Assembly: GCA_006503535.1 (NCBI GenBank) | Contig: QYRS01000013.1 | Coordinates: forward strand, 1,612,001-1,676,000 | Source: Arthrinium phaeospermum | Lineage: Eukaryota; Ascomycota; Sordariomycetes; Amphisphaeriales; Apiosporaceae | DNA length: 64,000 nucleotides | Direction: 5' to 3' | Part shown: positions 30,110 to 40,449 of the stretch, piece by piece | Position numbering within the stretch: the first letter of the stretch is position 1 | How the letters are laid out: every line of letters begins with the position of its first letter | Notes under the pieces: model-generated | Seen by the model: only the letters and a program-made list of their open reading frames with translations | Told to the model about the DNA's origin: nothing | Databases searched by the model: none | Program-made: the position numbers and the translations under genes

Positions 30110-31462
30110 ATGAATCCACAGTTCACAATGGCTACAGATAAGATGCAGCTGGCCCAGGAAGCATATGATACGTTGGCGTGCGAGCATACCACGAACAACC
30201 CCAAGAGCAAAGCGTCGTACGAGACCGCAACCAAAAGTCTCCCTGGCGGCAACACTCGGACGGTCCTCTTCTACGAGCCATTCCCACTCTATACAGAGAG
30301 AGCGGAGGGTTGCCACCTGTGGGATGTCGACGGGCACAAATACGTCGACCTGCTGGGCGAGTACACAGCAGGATTGTACGGGCACTCCAACCCGGTGATC
30401 TTGGAGGCGATCCAGGCAGCTCTGAAGCGTGGTCTCAGTTTTGGAAGCCACCATGCAGACGAGGCACGGCTCGCCCAGCTCATCAGGGATCGCTTCTCGA
30501 GCATAGAGCTGGTACGATTTACCAACTCTGGTACCGAGGCGGCCCTGATGGCTTTGGCTGCCGCCAAGATCTACACGAGCAGGTCGAAGATCGTGGTTTT
30601 CGAAGGGGGGTATCATGGCGGAGGTTTCTTATTCAAGTCCGGTCCACACCCTGTCAACGTGCCTCACGACTACTTGATGGCGCAGTACAATGACAAGAAT
30701 TCTGTCGATGGGTTGATAGCAGCAAATGAAAATGACATAGCTGCTATTATTGTCGAGCCCATGATCGGATCAGGGGGTTGCATTCCTGGAACACCGGACT
30801 TTCTGGCCCATCTGCGGAAGAAGGCTACCGAGATTGGGGCCGTCCTCGTTTTCGATGAAGTCATGACTTCCCGACTCTACTCAGGAGGCGGTATCCAATC
30901 AGAGCTTGGCATTGCCCCTGATCTCACTACTCTGGGCAAATACATCGGTGGGGGCATGTCGTTTGGCGCATTCGGCGGGAAAGCCGACATCATGTCAATA
31001 TACGATCCTCGAACGACCAGCACGGTGAGAAAAAACGCCTCCGTTCCCCACGCCGGCACCTTCAACAACAACGTCCTCACTATGGCTGCCGGGTCAGCAG
31101 GGTTGGAGAAGGTCTTCTCTCCTGACGTTGCACGGGCTCTACATGTTCGTGGTGAGGAACTTCGAAGTAGGCTCAACACCATCAGCCAAGGCACTACTCT
31201 GAGGGTCACAGGATGCGGCTCTATTATGACCATTCATTTCATCGCCAAACCCGTCGATCAGATAAACAACGTTCGAGACTTTGAGGATCGGAACACTTTC
31301 CTGCTTGATGTATTCCACCTATATATGCTAAGCCAGGGTTTCTACATTGCTCGTCGTGGATTCATTGCTCTGTCGTTGGAACTAACTACGACGGAGCTTG
31401 ACGGCTTTGTCGAGGCTTTGCAGATGTTTCTTCGCCAGTATTCCAGCCTTGTTTCCGAATAG
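30110..31462 (+). CDS. HemL-like class III aminotransferase/aminomutase, 450 aa
   Basis: PLP-dependent class III enzyme closest in layout to glutamate-1-semialdehyde 2,1-aminomutase. Visible: SLPGGNTRTVLFYEPFPLY and WDVDGHKYVDLLGEY at the N-terminus, the phosphate-binding RFTNSGTEAALMAL, the YHGGG turn, the cofactor-ring motif VLVFDEVMTSR, and the Schiff-base lysine in TTLGKYIGGGMSFGAFGG (about residue 276), then HAGTFNNNVLTMAAG. Fungi make 5-aminolevulinate from glycine and succinyl-CoA, so a tetrapyrrole role is unlikely; HemL-like enzymes also transaminate or isomerise amino acids in secondary metabolism. There is no intron. A second ATG at 30128 (CACAATGGC) has better context and is also plausible. 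No mitochondrial presequence is evident. Confidence 0.9.
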   Translation: MNPQFTMATDKMQLAQEAYDTLACEHTTNNPKSKASYETATKSLPGGNTRTVLFYEPFPLYTERAEGCHLWDVDGHKYVDLLGEYTAGLYGHSNPVILEAIQAALKRGLSFGSHHADEARLAQLIRDRFSSIELVRFTNSGTEAALMALAAAKIYTSRSKIVVFEGGYHGGGFLFKSGPHPVNVPHDYLMAQYNDKNSVDGLIAANENDIAAIIVEPMIGSGGCIPGTPDFLAHLRKKATEIGAVLVFDEVMTSRLYSGGGIQSELGIAPDLTTLGKYIGGGMSFGAFGGKADIMSIYDPRTTSTVRKNASVPHAGTFNNNVLTMAAGSAGLEKVFSPDVARALHVRGEELRSRLNTISQGTTLRVTGCGSIMTIHFIAKPVDQINNVRDFEDRNTFLLDVFHLYMLSQGFYIARRGFIALSLELTTTELDGFVEALQMFLRQYSSLVSE

Positions 31463-31870
31463 GGTGAGAGATGAGATCTTTGTGGGATTTACGAGTTGGG
31501 TGGAAGTGCCACGGTTGTAATTAGCATAGAATTCGGCCCTTTACACAAGTCTGACAGGACACCTTACGTTTCGTGATGTCTGATAAAAACTCCAATGCGA
31601 CGGGAAATTATTAATATTGACTATAGTTCACAAAAATACGCCAAACAAGTGTGTAGCAACAAGCCAGGAAGACCGGCGCCGCCCTACACTCGTTCATGAA
31701 GATGACTATGGTCCTCAAAAAGGCAATCAAGCATCTATTGGGTATCGGTTTTGTTGTATAAAGACCAGCCAGCAGGCCATCCCGTCATCCCCCCAGTGGC
31801 ATCCGCCTCATTAGGTACCTAAAGTACAAAAAAATAAAGCCAACGAGCAACCATGTGGCAGGGTGAAGCG
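31463..31870. other. Convergent intergenic region
   Basis: About 400 bases between two convergent genes. It contains TTAGGTACCTAA near 31812, a palindromic form of the recurrent TACCTA motif. Nothing else is recognised. Confidence 0.5.
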
Positions 31871-32659
31871 TCACCCTCCTCCGAGTAAGCCATGCACAAC
31901 CCAGCTCCCAATCAGGGTCCACCACATCGCCCCATACGACCAGCTACGACTTTGTATGCGCAAGCCCGAACCACCACTCGTCGACGTCGCAGTCGGGCCC
32001 GGCTGGCGCGCAAACTCGGGGCAAGCAAACTGCACGCTACCGATGTTCTGCCCGTTGAACTTGGTGCAAGTCCCGGTGGCGTTTACCCCGGTGAAGCCCT
32101 CCGCAGTGGTAGCAGCTCGCACAATAATAGCACGAGACCCCTGAGTAAAAGTAGGGATTGGTTGCCAAGGTGAACTGGTGTGCTCGCCACCACCATGGCT
32201 GCTTTCGCTGCTGCTTCCGCTGCCCTCTCCGCCGCCACCCTCGCCGGTACCACCACCGGTACTACTCGAGCTGTTGCGTCCCCCAGATGTGCCGCCACTG
32301 CCGCTGTAACTGCCACCACCACCACCGCTCCCGCCTCCACTTCGACTTCCACCTCCGCTGCCGCTTCCGCTGCCGCTACCCGAGGACTCGGTCGGAAAGT
32401 CGCAGCCTGCAGTTGATGATAGAAACAGGGTCGGCTGTCCACTGTTGGGGCATCCAGGCAACGTGCCCACCAAGATGGAGCCCGCCCCCGCCGGTATATC
32501 GAGGCATGTACCTGGACTTTGTCAGTGACTGTGGCCCCCGAGCAAACCGACGCGTGAGCAGTGGAACTGGAAAAGGGCGGTACTACCTAGTGCAAGATAT
32601 GTTGGCTGGTTGGCCGCCGGACGGGCGCACTCGGTGTCGCGGAAGGTGATAAAAGACAT
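31871..32659 (-). CDS. Gly/Ser-rich cell-wall-type protein with GPI-like tail, 237 aa
   Basis: Exons are 32659-32587 and 32511-31871 (intron GTAGTA...CCAG with a CACTGAC branch site). The N-terminal part carries paired cysteines (TECARP, GTCLDIP, LPGCPNSG, AGCDFP) like the small beta domains of secreted fungal wall proteins. A long Gly/Ser repeat tract follows (GSGSGSGSGGG and similar), then a further segment with two Cys. The end is hydrophobic (WWTLIGSWVVHGLLGGG), after a small-residue stretch, resembling a GPI-attachment signal. A secreted anchored protein is expected, yet no signal peptide begins at this ATG. There may be an upstream exon I cannot see; an in-frame stop lies just upstream of the ATG. 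Treat the start as provisional. Confidence 0.6.
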
Positions 32660-33846
32660 TATATTACTTTCGCAGTTGGTCGGTCATGGTAAGAACTCCA
32701 TCTTCGACCTCTCCCATGTGGTTTTGATGTCCGAGTTTTAGCATTATTTACTCGTCACGCCGTTTCTGGGGTGATGGCTGTCCGGCCGTTTAGCTAGACT
32801 CGATGCCTGTGCGGCCTCGTCGTGGGAAGATTTGGGTTTGATGGACGTGTGAGCGTTGAGACTGCTTTGGCAAAGAGTTGGGAATGTCTCGTAACCTTAA
32901 AGCTTGGACATTTTGCTGAATGAGGGTGTTTCTAAAAATAGAATATGATATAATAGGGTATATTGCATTGCTATAGCAGCCGGTGCTGGACCGGGATAGT
33001 ATAGCTTGAACAGAGGAAAACGATTGCATTACCAGTGTCTTACACGATGATAGAAGAGTTTGCTTGCAAGGCTGAAGTACTTGTACCGGGACTTGTCCAC
33101 ACATCGTACAATATAAGACCCGAGTTGCAGTGAAACAATGTCTCACGTCCCGTAGTCATCTGCAAACACTCAGGCAATGCATTGTTTGTCAGCAATACGT
33201 AGCTTTGAGCATCGGAGGGTTCTTACTAGATCTAAAACTACACAAGTGTAGATGAACTAGGCACACGATGATGCGATTACGCAGTAAGGGAATTCCAGGA
33301 GTAATTATTATACGCGAATCCTGGACTCCTGAGTTGAAGGCAACCTTGTTGTAAAACTTATACAAGGAAGCCATTCACAACTTCTATATTCTTTCTCTAT
33401 TAATATATATTTGTAATGATTCTGCTGTTTGATGGACATACCGGTCTTCATCAGCACCAAAATAATACCATCCTGAATCTGGCCACTCGGGAGATTTACT
33501 TACTTAACCCCCCCTTTTTTGATTTGTCGTCTCCAGAACATGTCTTCGGCTTGATGGACAATACCTTGATCTAGATTCCTCTTCCATGAGCGTGATACGT
33601 AATAACATGACCCTCGACATGGGTGTACGCTGAGGTATCACACATCGGGACTACGCAAACAAAGCTGTACAAGGTATGACTCGGGCTGTTTTCCTCGGAC
33701 TTTTCTCCTCGGGCTTTTGTTGCATTAATCTGGATGAGAACTCTATCTATTCACATCCTTTAAATCATACCAAGAATGATGTCGCGCCAGGCACAGACGC
33801 AGAGCAACAGTCAAGAAACCAAATAGCATCCACCTCATCCTCCAAC
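32660..33846. other. Divergent intergenic region, about 1.2 kb
   Basis: Separates the Gly/Ser-rich gene (-) and the small secreted protein (+). It must hold both promoters, and possibly a missing 5' exon of the former. It is AT-rich with no recognised frame. Confidence 0.5.
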
Positions 33847-34265
33847 ATGAAGATTGCCAACCTCCTCCTGCACATGGAAGGTGCCTCCATCGTATCAGCA
33901 TTGGGATACTCAAACTGCAACATGAGCGACTATGTTCTCTGGATGGAGTATCATCTGGAGGGCGGTTCAGTTCTGGACATTGCTGAGCGATGCAACCGCC
34001 TGTGGGGGAACCTGGATCACGGTATGAGACCGAACATATTACTACTTGTTGAGCAACGATAGCCTGAGGTATGTATCAAGGCTGACAAAAGACACATATA
34101 GGGGTATGCCCTCCAACAGCGACCTATTGTGGCGGCGACCAGGCTACCAATATCCTTGGCTGGCACTTCCGCACGGAACAGTTCTGTGGGGGCTCTGAGG
34201 TGGCCTACACTTGGAATCTCGTTATGAGCGACATCTCAGACTACGTCGATTGCAATTGGAAATAA
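33847..34265 (+). CDS. Small six-cysteine secreted-type protein, 112 aa
   Basis: Exons are 33847-34021 and 34102-34265, joined at phase 1. The intron has a GTATGA donor, a GGCTGAC branch site and an ATATAG acceptor. The N-terminus MKIANLLLHMEGASIVSALG resembles a signal peptide but is interrupted by His-Met-Glu, so its strength is doubtful. The mature part has exactly six cysteines (SNC, ERC, VCP, YCG, FCG, DCN), which could make three disulphides, and is Trp-rich. Size, six cysteines and lack of a known family fit an effector-like or antimicrobial-like secreted protein; this is inference. The frame is open upstream to 33676, but the ATG used has the context CCAACATGA and directly precedes the signal-like sequence. 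Confidence 0.68.
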
Positions 34266-34894
34266 TTGATCTTGACATTCGAAGAAAATCGGTTGAGCAT
34301 CCGATCTGGTAGTGATTATAGCGAAGTCAAGACTTCATGTATTGATGAGTGGTCTTGTTATAGAGCAGGGTGTACTCAATGCTGCAGCCCCTTTTACATT
34401 GCGAGTTGCCTGCACTAATTGTACCGCATCCACGTCTTCAGATTCCATCTTGAGCATCCTGGAGAGGATGCTCATGATACGAAGTGCCACTTTGATGCAC
34501 CAGTGAAAGACTAGTAGGTTTGTTACGAAGACAATAACCGTTCTAGTACAATCCGCAACCCCACGCCCAAGCCCACGGTTCCTAAATACGAGGCACTAGA
34601 TACTATATCGATGACTAAAACCGCAGATAATAACTTCTCTTGACTTTCAAAGGAGCTAGAGTGAAATGCCACTGAGAGGCATGGATATTGTCAAGGCCGA
34701 AGGCTGTGGCTCATGAACGCCGGAAGAATCAGCTTGGCTCGAGCAGCGCGGCAGAAATGGGCCAAAACACAGCGACCAAGCCACGGGCAAAGCATTTGCC
34801 CAGCCTGAGTATGAGACCAAGGGATTGCTATTCGAGTGTTATCATTACATGTCGTTTTGTTATTGATGCTATTGATACATATTTTCGAACACGT
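34266..34894. other. Convergent intergenic region, about 630 bases
   Basis: 3' flanks of the small secreted protein gene and AIM24. Only short frames; nothing is recognised. Confidence 0.5.
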
Positions 34895-36121
34895 CTATTT
34901 CGATTTCTCAGAATCTTCGACATTCTTCTTGGCGTCCGTAATGTGTACCTTGCCATCCGAGCCAACACTTGCGACATTGACCGTAACCGTGGGTTCAACC
35001 ACCTTCTTCGGCGTCGCAGCATCTGGCTTGGGTTTCGTGGCAAGGTCGACGGCAGCAGGGATTGCGCCCGCCGGGGAGTCAGCAATCTCGTTCACGTCGT
35101 CCTTGGTAAGCACGTCGCTGATTCTCGCGCCGCGGCTCGACATGAGGAGCGTCATGGGGCCCTTGAACTGCAGGAACAGCCGGTCGCCCCAGATCGTCCT
35201 CCGAGCCGTCGTGCGCAGGCTGAAGAACACACGCGACATCATTTTGTACCAATCGGTCTGGCGCATGGTCCGGAAGAACTTGGCATCACCCAACCAGTTG
35301 GTGACGGAGGGTATCTGGAACGTGATGCCGGTGCTCTTGAATCGGAACGGAAGGGGCGCGTTTCGGGTGATCGTGTAAGCCACCACGTTTGACGGATGTG
35401 CGACAAACTCCTCGCCCTCGCCCAGGGTGAGCTGGTAGGTGTGACCCGGTGCGGACAGCGCTGCCAGACCTCGACCCGTCAGTTCCGACGAGCCCCAGTT
35501 GGCCAGCGGGAGCCTGTGTTGGATGCGCGGCGTGACTTGCAAAGTGTGGCCGGTCCATGCCAGTAGCGCGGTTCGCTGCGCAACCATCCAGTCTGTCGTT
35601 CCATCGAGATGTAGGACGGTGAAAGTCGTGGTCGGCGATTTGGTCGAGATAAGTGCCGTTATGGGCGACGTAGAGGTGATTCGTTGGTAAAGGAATGGCA
35701 CACCTGTCGCGGCGCGGCTTAGAGGTGAGAGAAGAGAGAGTGTGGATTGCGCCTAATACAGTCAAAGGTCAGTCCGAAGAGCGATACACTATGTATGCAT
35801 GCACATTTGCGATGTTTGTCCTACATTTTGTGCCTTGCCTGAGACGGCCACCAGAGTTCCCCTTCTTGTGTAGAGCCGTTGCGAGGCGGCTAAAGAGACG
35901 GACAAAAGAGAATAGGGCGAGCCGAGGACCTCGAAGCGGGCATCGGCGACGTCTCTCGAGGTGTCGAGCGATGTGCCGAAGGCATCGCCGCCAAGACGGG
36001 GCGATTCGGTGGTGGGCGATGAGCTGATCTGGATGGCCCTACATTGCCGGCAGATGTGGCTGCTCTGACCGGCCAATTGGCTTGCCCGACCTCTTCTGAT
36101 CAAAGTAGAGGCAGTGCGCAT
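34895..36121 (-). CDS. AIM24: AIM24, mitochondrial inner-membrane organisation protein, 384 aa
   Basis: Orthologue of yeast Altered Inheritance of Mitochondria 24, which supports cristae and MICOS organisation. Exons are 36121-35825 and 35752-34895, both phase 0. The N-terminus is Arg/Ser/Thr-rich without early acidic residues ([18 protein letters not shown]), a typical presequence. The AIM24/TIM-barrel-like beta domain includes [19 protein letters not shown], the splice-restored [63 protein letters not shown] and IFFSL-like strands near the end ([20 protein letters not shown]). A Lys/Glu-rich tail closes the protein. The start is the first true ATG; the frame further upstream uses only TTG. 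Length matches fungal AIM24 proteins. Confidence 0.94.
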
Positions 36122-36490
36122 GGCGGTGGTCGGCAGTGTCAAGGGCGCGAGTGGCCGCGGTGTTTTGTCGAAGTCGAATTGCTCGCTCGGTACGATTCAG
36201 AAAAGCAGAATTGGAGCTCAGAGCTTGGATTCCATCCCATCTACTATTTTGATGAGGTCAGTTGGGTTGGGCCCAAGCTCCCCCGGGCACCGGGCGCCAA
36301 AATCAAAATCGCATCATTGCCGGGCTAAACCTCGGGAACATCCGGGCTTCGCTTTAGGTAGCATCAACTGATGGGCTATCAATGAGAAAAATGCCAGAGA
36401 CAAAGTGGTCACATACTGACTCTGAAAAGGGACATACTATTTTTTATTTTTACATTTCATGGATTGATCTTTGTTACCACTGGCATCGAC
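36122..36490. other. Short intergenic region upstream of AIM24
   Basis: About 370 bases holding the AIM24 promoter and the 3' end of the coiled-coil gene. Nothing is recognised. Confidence 0.5.
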
Positions 36491-37603
36491 CTATGCTGTC
36501 AAATATGGCGGAGGAGCCGCAATCATGGGCGACGATCCCCTGCTGATATTTTCCAACTGAGCCATCGACAACGCTTCATTTCCAGCGACCTCGAGGTATA
36601 TGCCTGCCCTCGCCATGCGCAGATTCTCTTTTGATCTCCTCAATGCCTCGTCAGACGTGTGGACAGCCAGATCGGCCGACCCTTGTTGCGTCCGGGCCAT
36701 TCCCAAACTCCGCTTGATCACCGTGTGGCACGTCTCAAGCTCTTTCCTTGCTATCCTGATTCTGTCGCGCCAGAGGATCTTGCCGTAGGGCCCATCCCAT
36801 TGGGCCCCCTTGTCGGACCTAGAGGGCATGTGTAACCTCTTGATGGCACTTGAGGACTCTTCGCCACACTTCGCCTGCCTCAAGAGACAATGTGCCGAGT
36901 CCACCTCGCTTTGGGCCTTCTGTAAGAACCTAGTCTCGGCTCCATCACCGCTCATCTGTCCTTGAAGGAGTGCCTTTTTCACTTCTTCAAACGCTGATGC
37001 GATTCGGCTCAATGCGCCGGCCAGCGCCTCGACGGTATTTCTCGACTCTTCGCGTCGTTCTAGCACCTGGCGGTGGGTTTCTTGGGCCGAGCCCACCTTC
37101 CGCTGCAGAGCCCTCTCGTGTTGGTATCTCGAGCCGCCGCGTGAGAAAACGCTCTCCCAGAGACGATCGAGCTCCGCCTGGGCTTGAGTATGCTGCGAGG
37201 CGATGTGCTCGAGGTTTTCGAGCAAAGTCACGGCGTCCCTGCACTGCCTCTCGAGCACCAGCTTCTTCTCCTTGGCTCTGTGTTCCTGCTGAAGCACTTC
37301 GTAGTACTCTTGGGCGATTGATGCTGCCTTGGCTTGGTATTTGTCGTGTTGACATGCAGCCCGGTAGGCAAGACGCCGGACCATGCTGTCTCGGTATCGC
37401 TGGTGACTCCTCAAAGTCATACCCCTATTTTCGTCGAGTGCGTTGATTTGTGCCGCCGCCTTAACCAAGGCCTCGTTCAGTTCGACGACACAGTGTTCCT
37501 GTTGCTCAAGAGCTGACGGTGCATAGTCGGTTTGGGCAATCTGTATCCAGAGCTCGCTGGTGCGGGCGGCGGTCTCGAGAATTGCCTGGTGTATTGATGC
37601 CAT
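36491..37603 (-). CDS. Coiled-coil protein of unknown function with C-terminal PPPY, 370 aa
   Basis: Single-exon gene with no family I recognise. Almost the whole product is predicted alpha-helical with heptad-like, Gln/Glu/Arg/Ala-rich segments (for example EYYEVLQQEHRAKEKKLVLE and the 130-230 region), suggesting extended coiled coils. The start MASIHQAILETAARTSELW has a reasonable context (AAGATGG). The last residues, IAAPPPYLTA, contain a PPxY motif, the ligand of WW domains such as those in the Rsp5/Nedd4 ubiquitin ligase. No signal peptide or membrane span is seen. A cytosolic scaffold or adaptor is a guess. Codon use is ordinary and the frame is clean, so it is likely a real gene. Confidence 0.75.
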   Translation of the reverse strand: MASIHQAILETAARTSELWIQIAQTDYAPSALEQQEHCVVELNEALVKAAAQINALDENRGMTLRSHQRYRDSMVRRLAYRAACQHDKYQAKAASIAQEYYEVLQQEHRAKEKKLVLERQCRDAVTLLENLEHIASQHTQAQAELDRLWESVFSRGGSRYQHERALQRKVGSAQETHRQVLERREESRNTVEALAGALSRIASAFEEVKKALLQGQMSGDGAETRFLQKAQSEVDSAHCLLRQAKCGEESSSAIKRLHMPSRSDKGAQWDGPYGKILWRDRIRIARKELETCHTVIKRSLGMARTQQGSADLAVHTSDEALRRSKENLRMARAGIYLEVAGNEALSMAQLENISRGSSPMIAAPPPYLTA

Positions 37604-38861
37604 CTTGATCTGGAATTGAGTATATCGTCGTTATTGTCATGATCCCCATTGACACCGACCCGCCTTGTCGCAGAGGCCAATTGCCACATTCTATATATGT
37701 CCCCATGCTGTTGCCTACCTGCCACAGCATTCCCAGTCATCGATGCCGGATTACTTAGGCAGCCGAAGACCGCTTAACGCTCATTGGCTTGTGGTTGCAG
37801 GCGGCGCTGCCAAGACCTGTGAGCTTCGCCGGGTGAGTCAACTATATCAGATCATTGCAGAAATGGAATTGCACATGACAAAATCCGTCAAATCATTTAC
37901 ACTGCGATTGATGAATGGAACAGTGCATTCGCGGTTTTTTCTTTTCTTTTTCTTTTCAGCCTCGTACCACGACGAGGCGCGTTGCAAAGTGTTCGTTCTT
38001 GCCTCAACCGCTCTATCGTTCCAAGAGCTGGTGGCTCCAGCCTGAGGGCCGGTAAAGTAAGTATTTCGAGCTGCAACATTTCAAGCCGGTGCGGTGGTTG
38101 GATACGTCAACGAGTATCATACCATATTGAAAGTCGGTTCGGGCATGATCTCTACATTAAGCAGTTGACGATGGAGCTTATGTTAGGCCGAGTATGTTAA
38201 GCAAGCTTGATCTGACTTTAGTTCTTACATGGTTGACAAAGTGCGGGATCGTCCGCTTGCATCATATCGAATTCCGGCGAGTTCTAGATTGTCAGCAGGA
38301 ATTGACCGAGCAGTGAGATCCCGGCGACCCAGCGCGGTGGTACGATGCATCATGGTTGGCAGCCTGCTTGTGGGTGCTCGGTAATGGAACACTGTGAGAC
38401 TGCGGAGCCCACTGCCGGGCCCCCATGTGATTTGAATCTCCGATGAGCCTTAGCGCCGCTCGCTTCAGGGGGGGGAAAGCACCCAAATTCGCGATGCGTT
38501 GATGCAGAAAAGAGGCGCTAGCATCAAAAAGACTGCGCCAGCGCTTGCGGCACGGTTATCCTTAAGTCCTGAACTAATATTGATACCTGCAGGCAGAAAT
38601 GAAACGAGCCAAGAGGGCCTTTTCTGGCCCAGGGCTATTCTTCTAGATCGCGAGGTTTTCACTACCATGTGGTCTACTTAACTAGCAGAATACGCCGCCG
38701 CCCAGCCATCCTTTCGAACATCTTCACCCCCAGTCTCTCATTTGAAATTATACCTACCTCACTTACACTCGTTTAATAAAGCATCTTTCGTTCTTTGAGC
38801 TAGGTCATTCCATCTATACTTAATACTATTCAAAGATCAAAGAAAAACAACAAACATCGTC
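37604..38861. other. Divergent intergenic region, about 1.26 kb
   Basis: Promoter space of the coiled-coil gene (-) and of the GPI-type gene (+). The side near the GPI-type gene has a pyrimidine-rich stretch and TACCTACCTCAC at about 38752. A TTTAATAAAG near 38773 could serve as a TATA-like element. No gene is recognised. Confidence 0.5.
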
Positions 38862-39795
38862 ATGTCTTCCATCACCACCCTCATGCTCCTCTCGGCCGCG
38901 GGTCTCGCGACGGCCCAGACTACCGTCATGGACCTGTTCCTGCCTGGCTTCGAGGGCAAGAACCTCCAGGCGTCCGTCGTCACCGCCATGACAAAGCCCC
39001 CCACGATCGAGTACTTCGTCGAGTGCGCCAAGGGCACCGACGCCAACGATTGCGGTCTCGGCCCCGGCGTCAGCGTCACTATGGCCCCCGGCTCGTACGC
39101 CTTGGGACTGGATGACATGCCCGCGTTGTAAGTAGGAAGATGCTTAGTTCTTTCCTTACCTCTTGACTTTGTATTGCCTTTTTCAACTGCACACTATCTC
39201 CTGCGTTACTGGCATACGTTGAGAGTCATAGTACAATTTCCATGCTGCTCCCTCTTCCCTCTCTTGTTTGTAGGATGGCGCGTGTATCCCCATTTAATGT
39301 CAAATGGCAAGCCTAGCAGACTTGATGTCGCCAGCAGCCAGTCTATCTCTTAGCCCCCTTCCCTGAAGTAGGACCAAAACCTCGCGCTAACCACCCCGAC
39401 TCAGCACCGAGAGCGTGAACTGCCAAATCGAGCAGCAGACCGCCATCTGCACCATGATGGGGGGCGGGTCCGAGGCCAACGAACCCGGCACGTCGACGGA
39501 GACCATGACGGACATCGACACGGCCGTCTTATTCTTGCCCGTCACCGTCACGGCCGGCCTCGAGAAGCTCGCCGCCTTCACCACCACCGGCGGAGGCAGC
39601 GCCGCGCAGCCCACCCAGGCGGCCGCGTCTTCCTCCTCCTCCGGTTCGGGCGGCGCTTCGGCGGCAGCATCGCCCAGTAGCGGGGGTGCTGCGCCGACGA
39701 GCTCCAGCACGGGCGGTGCCGCCCTGCCGCAGATCACCCAGCACGCGGTGCTGGCCGGAGTTGCGGCGCTGGTGGGAGGCGCCATGGTCCTCTAA
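38862..39795 (+). CDS. GPI-anchored cell-wall-type protein, 218 aa
   Basis: Exons are 38862-39127 and 39405-39795, joined at phase 2 (GTAAGT donor; CTCAG acceptor after a branch-like CTAAC). A clear signal peptide (SITTLMLLSAAGLATAQ) is followed by an extracellular domain of about 110 residues with four Cys (VECAKG, NDCGLG, VNCQIE, AICTMM). A Ser/Ala/Gly-rich linker suited to O-glycosylation follows. The C-terminal hydrophobic stretch HAVLAGVAALVGGAMVL ends the protein, preceded by small residues, which is the pattern of a GPI-attachment signal. This layout is common among Pezizomycotina surface proteins of unknown function. The role is unknown; wall or plasma-membrane surface location is well supported. 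Confidence 0.88.
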
Positions 39796-40449
39796 GGGTC
39801 ATTAGGATGACTGGTGTGCCACTGAGTAGCATGTATACTTTAATGATAATCTACGTGTCTTCATTCGGGTGTTGGGCGGTGTCGGTCTGGATCGGAGACG
39901 GGATGACCATGGACGAGATAAACGACAATAATAGCTGGCCAGTCTTGCATTGTAGAAAACTTTAAGATTTATAACAATATTCGGTATCTTTTTCATTTCA
40001 ATGTTGTCATACAATTTACGTACAGCACACTCTGGGCAGAAAGTAGGTATGTTACAGGGGTCGATGTGAACTGCTTGCTTTTGAATCAGGGGCGTGGGAG
40101 AAAATAAACACCAAACCGACGAGGACCATTGCTAGTACCTCCCCCCTAACATTACGAAACATGCTTTTCCCAAGAACTCCGCATGTATGTCGCATCAGCT
40201 CCAAAATGATCTCGCAGAAGCCACTTGCGCCATGTCGCCAGACAAAATTCGAGGCACTGCACACAAAGCCGATGCAGAAAGCCACAAAAACACTCGGTCC
40301 CTCTATTGCGTTTTCGCCGAGTCCGAGCCGAAAGCAGGCTGTTGGTGAAAAAGCCTTGGATGTAATGGTTCAGAAATCAAAAGGTATGGGGCGCCAAAGT
40401 CGAAAAAGAAAGATGTTCTCGCTTGAAAATAACACAAGGAAAAGAAAAA
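39796..40449. other. Convergent intergenic region, about 650 bases
   Basis: 3' flanks of the GPI-type gene and the histidine kinase. Frames are short and nothing is recognised. Confidence 0.5.

Noticed and set aside
20834..31462. A secondary-metabolite gene cluster built around the NRPS-like gene
   Set aside because: The enzyme is the A-T-R1-R2 type tied to primary metabolism, and no P450, prenyltransferase, pathway regulator or exporter lies beside it.
31871..32473. Reading the Gly/Ser-rich gene as a one-exon gene starting at 32473
   Set aside because: That start is TTG, and an intron with a good branch site joins it to an upstream ATG exon carrying a matching cysteine segment.
32790..33146. 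118-codon minus-strand frame
   Set aside because: No family, no signal peptide to complete the Gly/Ser-rich gene, and no splice sites linking it to that gene.
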